Below are positions 63,501 through 64,000 of a stretch of DNA of 64,000 nucleotides, one piece after another. The stretch spans positions 60,386 through 124,385 of the forward strand of contig JAYRKJ010000019.1 in assembly GCA_041905785.1 (NCBI GenBank). The letters are read 5' to 3'. Below the pieces are notes generated by a model, which was given only the letters and a program-made list of their open reading frames with translations, had not been told where the DNA came from and ran no database searches. Numbering within the stretch: position 1 is the stretch's first letter; each line of letters opens with the position of its first letter. A program made the translations under genes and the position numbers. This DNA comes from Roseateles_B sp041905785. Lineage in GTDB: Bacteria; Pseudomonadota; Gammaproteobacteria; Burkholderiales; Burkholderiaceae_C.

Positions 63501-64000
63501 GCACGAATGCAAAGGGGGTGCTCACGAGCTATGGCTACGACGCCCTGGGTCGCAAGTCCGTCGAGACCGTGGACCCTGGCGGCCTTAGCCTGACCACCCG
63601 CTATAGCTACGACAAGCAGGGGCACCTGTCGCGCGTCATCGACCCGCTGGGCAGGCACACCCGCTATCTCTACGACGAGGCCGGGCGGCTGCGCTACACC
63701 CTGGATCCGGCCTACGGCCTGACGGAAAACCGCTATGACCCCGTGGGCAACCTCTGGGCGACAGTGCGCTATGCCGCACGCCAGATGGACATCCAGACCG
63801 TCGACCAGGCGGATGGCCTGGTCACCCACACGCTGCTGAGCGTCAACGCCACGCCGGGCAGCGACACGATGGAGCGCTACGTCTATGACGCAGCAGGCCG
63901 GCAGCGCTACACGGTGGACGCGCTGGGCGACGTCTCGGAGACGCGCTACGACGCTGCGGGGCAGGTCACGTCCCGGGTGAGTTACGCCAAGCCGCTGTCG
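60509..64000 (+). CDS. RHS/YD-repeat protein, truncated by the window edge
   Basis: At least 1164 residues, with no stop before the right edge. It begins MVAIVSGSTLGLNLGSGAVL, as giant Burkholderiales RHS proteins do, without a classical Sec signal. At least twelve YD repeats follow (for example YGYDTSGRL, YTYDTVGRL, YLYDEAGRL, YVYDAAGRQ), which build a beta-cage shell. N-terminal PAAR or VgrG-linked domains are absent. The C-terminal region, where a toxin or effector domain would sit, is outside the window. RHS proteins are polymorphic toxins or surface proteins; which applies here cannot be said. ATG 60509 has a GGGGGG run upstream. Confidence 0.92.
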   Translation, partial: MVAIVSGSTLGLNLGSGAVLGSKGTWGSPGMGRFGDQIYVNAASGNLVIQGRDELLVGRGLGAGSLRTYNSQGALLDDNGDNWLNGPVRSVRLSSGSIGAAGSVAVRRAEDGSEASFSWDAGRSRYISTDGDGAFDSLRYDSGSATWTFNDGSSGLAETYGGASGQLLSIRDSDENSLSLSYGANGLLSSVSTAAGEVTYYDYNASRQLTQLRTAYKSSAASAADRTLTRVRYGYDTSGRLATVSVDLSPEDNSVNDGRVFTTTYIYEGSSRRVSSIVQSDGATLGFTYEGGRLKTVTDALGGVTTLSYDTANRKTSVQDALLQTTTYTYDTVGRLVQVDAPAVGGVRSTTRFDYNANGDVIGVTDGENRAVSFEHDAWGNVVRQTDAAGQVVRRVFNAQNQLVSETVATQGEPALSTAATRSVYDASGVRLRYLISAEGRVTEYRYGANGLRTAVIQYAGGLFSLGGRNYDSVPTEAELNTWVSGQDRIRTQRLDSAYDWRGQLQTLTSYATVDANGNGVLDGTQAVTQYVYDTAGRLLKSLDARLGATQYTYDGLGRQLTSTNALNQVSTTTYDDAGAKLVALSATGLRSTTSYDRLGRAVCVQLSSSLESDLGQMRQFYDADSRLRMTQSATGARQWFFYDEADRKVAEVNALGLLTEFVYNKAGQLLQTVDYAAQVDVTRLVDAAGQPTALRLADIRPAAAGADRRKWSIYDSAGRLAKVVTPAGGAGQGSVCEFTYDAAGRLLISRSYANAVSTVGWGAAPTFAQAAPGASAKDRVLRAFYDKDGLSIGQLDASGGLTQSQYDGAARLVSHVQRALALGAEQWTQAQSAATSLAQMRPLDASGDQKLLNFYNARGQRVGQLDGAGAFTETLYDLTGNVSAQLRYSVLSAGFTASSALASVRSAAGGLLSQTRYEYDALNRVLKQRVDPEGLNLTTTTVYDDVHRQLLVTNPLGVTDVTQLDVKGQVERVTKDSAGLKLSTAYSYDADGRLLSSTNAKGVLTSYGYDALGRKSVETVDPGGLSLTTRYSYDKQGHLSRVIDPLGRHTRYLYDEAGRLRYTLDPAYGLTENRYDPVGNLWATVRYAARQMDIQTVDQADGLVTHTLLSVNATPGSDTMERYVYDAAGRQRYTVDALGDVSETRYDAAGQVTSRVSYAKPLS

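Noticed and set aside
60600..64000. Recurrent short motifs as a DNA repeat array
   Set aside because: They are YD protein repeats with varied DNA sequence.

Overview
This is a very GC-rich chromosomal window with dense, mostly short-spaced genes. Family content points to a betaproteobacterium of the Burkholderiales, most likely the Roseateles/Mitsuaria/Pelomonas group. The pointers are UbiC and UbiA, a giant YD-repeat protein with a typical Burkholderiales N-terminus, DUF4397 and DUF3667 proteins, an OPT transporter and several orphan periplasmic binding proteins. The genus is inferred from family knowledge, not from a search. I saw no rRNA, tRNA, CRISPR array, intact insertion sequence or replication origin.

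Region 1 (1-2610) holds the most unusual content: a minus-strand cluster of a LuxR-type regulator without a LuxI partner, a 56-residue peptide with a textbook double-glycine leader and a thrice-repeated SPKSTW core, an intrinsic terminator, and a stand-alone C39-peptidase-like protein whose catalytic Cys and His are replaced. It looks like a regulator-controlled secreted or signalling peptide system with a pseudoprotease partner. Region 2 (2631-16993) is mainly ordinary housekeeping and stress genes: a periplasmic hydrolase plus ABC-2 exporter operon, a GST, a thioredoxin-TPR protein, a PD-(D/E)XK-like protein with an EamA transporter, a DUF4397 lipoprotein, a FadH-type dienoyl-CoA reductase and a PAS-GGDEF-EAL regulator.

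Region 3 (17000-21700) is accessory: two unrecognised exported or anchored proteins, a frameshifted IS5-like transposase remnant, gene debris and an unrecognised outer-membrane protein. Region 4 (21933-27836) is proline metabolism: an Lrp/AsnC regulator divergent from a PutA that lacks the N-terminal DNA-binding domain, then a nitroreductase and ProC. Region 5 (28032-41239) carries a 981-aa polytopic protein and a 1384-aa membrane protein, both of unknown function. Between them lie the ubiquinone genes ubiC and ubiA, two orphan solute-binding proteins, a CigR-like protein and a metallo-beta-lactamase-fold hydrolase.

Region 6 (41342-54046) has PrfC, a porin/PstS-like pair, a PHP-domain lipoprotein, an OPT transporter, a TonB receptor under a probable Fur box, a DUF3667 protein, and dps with a decayed second dps copy. 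Region 7 (54169-64000) has an orphan 2-oxoglutarate-dehydrogenase-E1-like protein, a chemoreceptor, a WYL regulator divergent from a LysE exporter, and a large RHS/YD-repeat protein that runs off the right edge.
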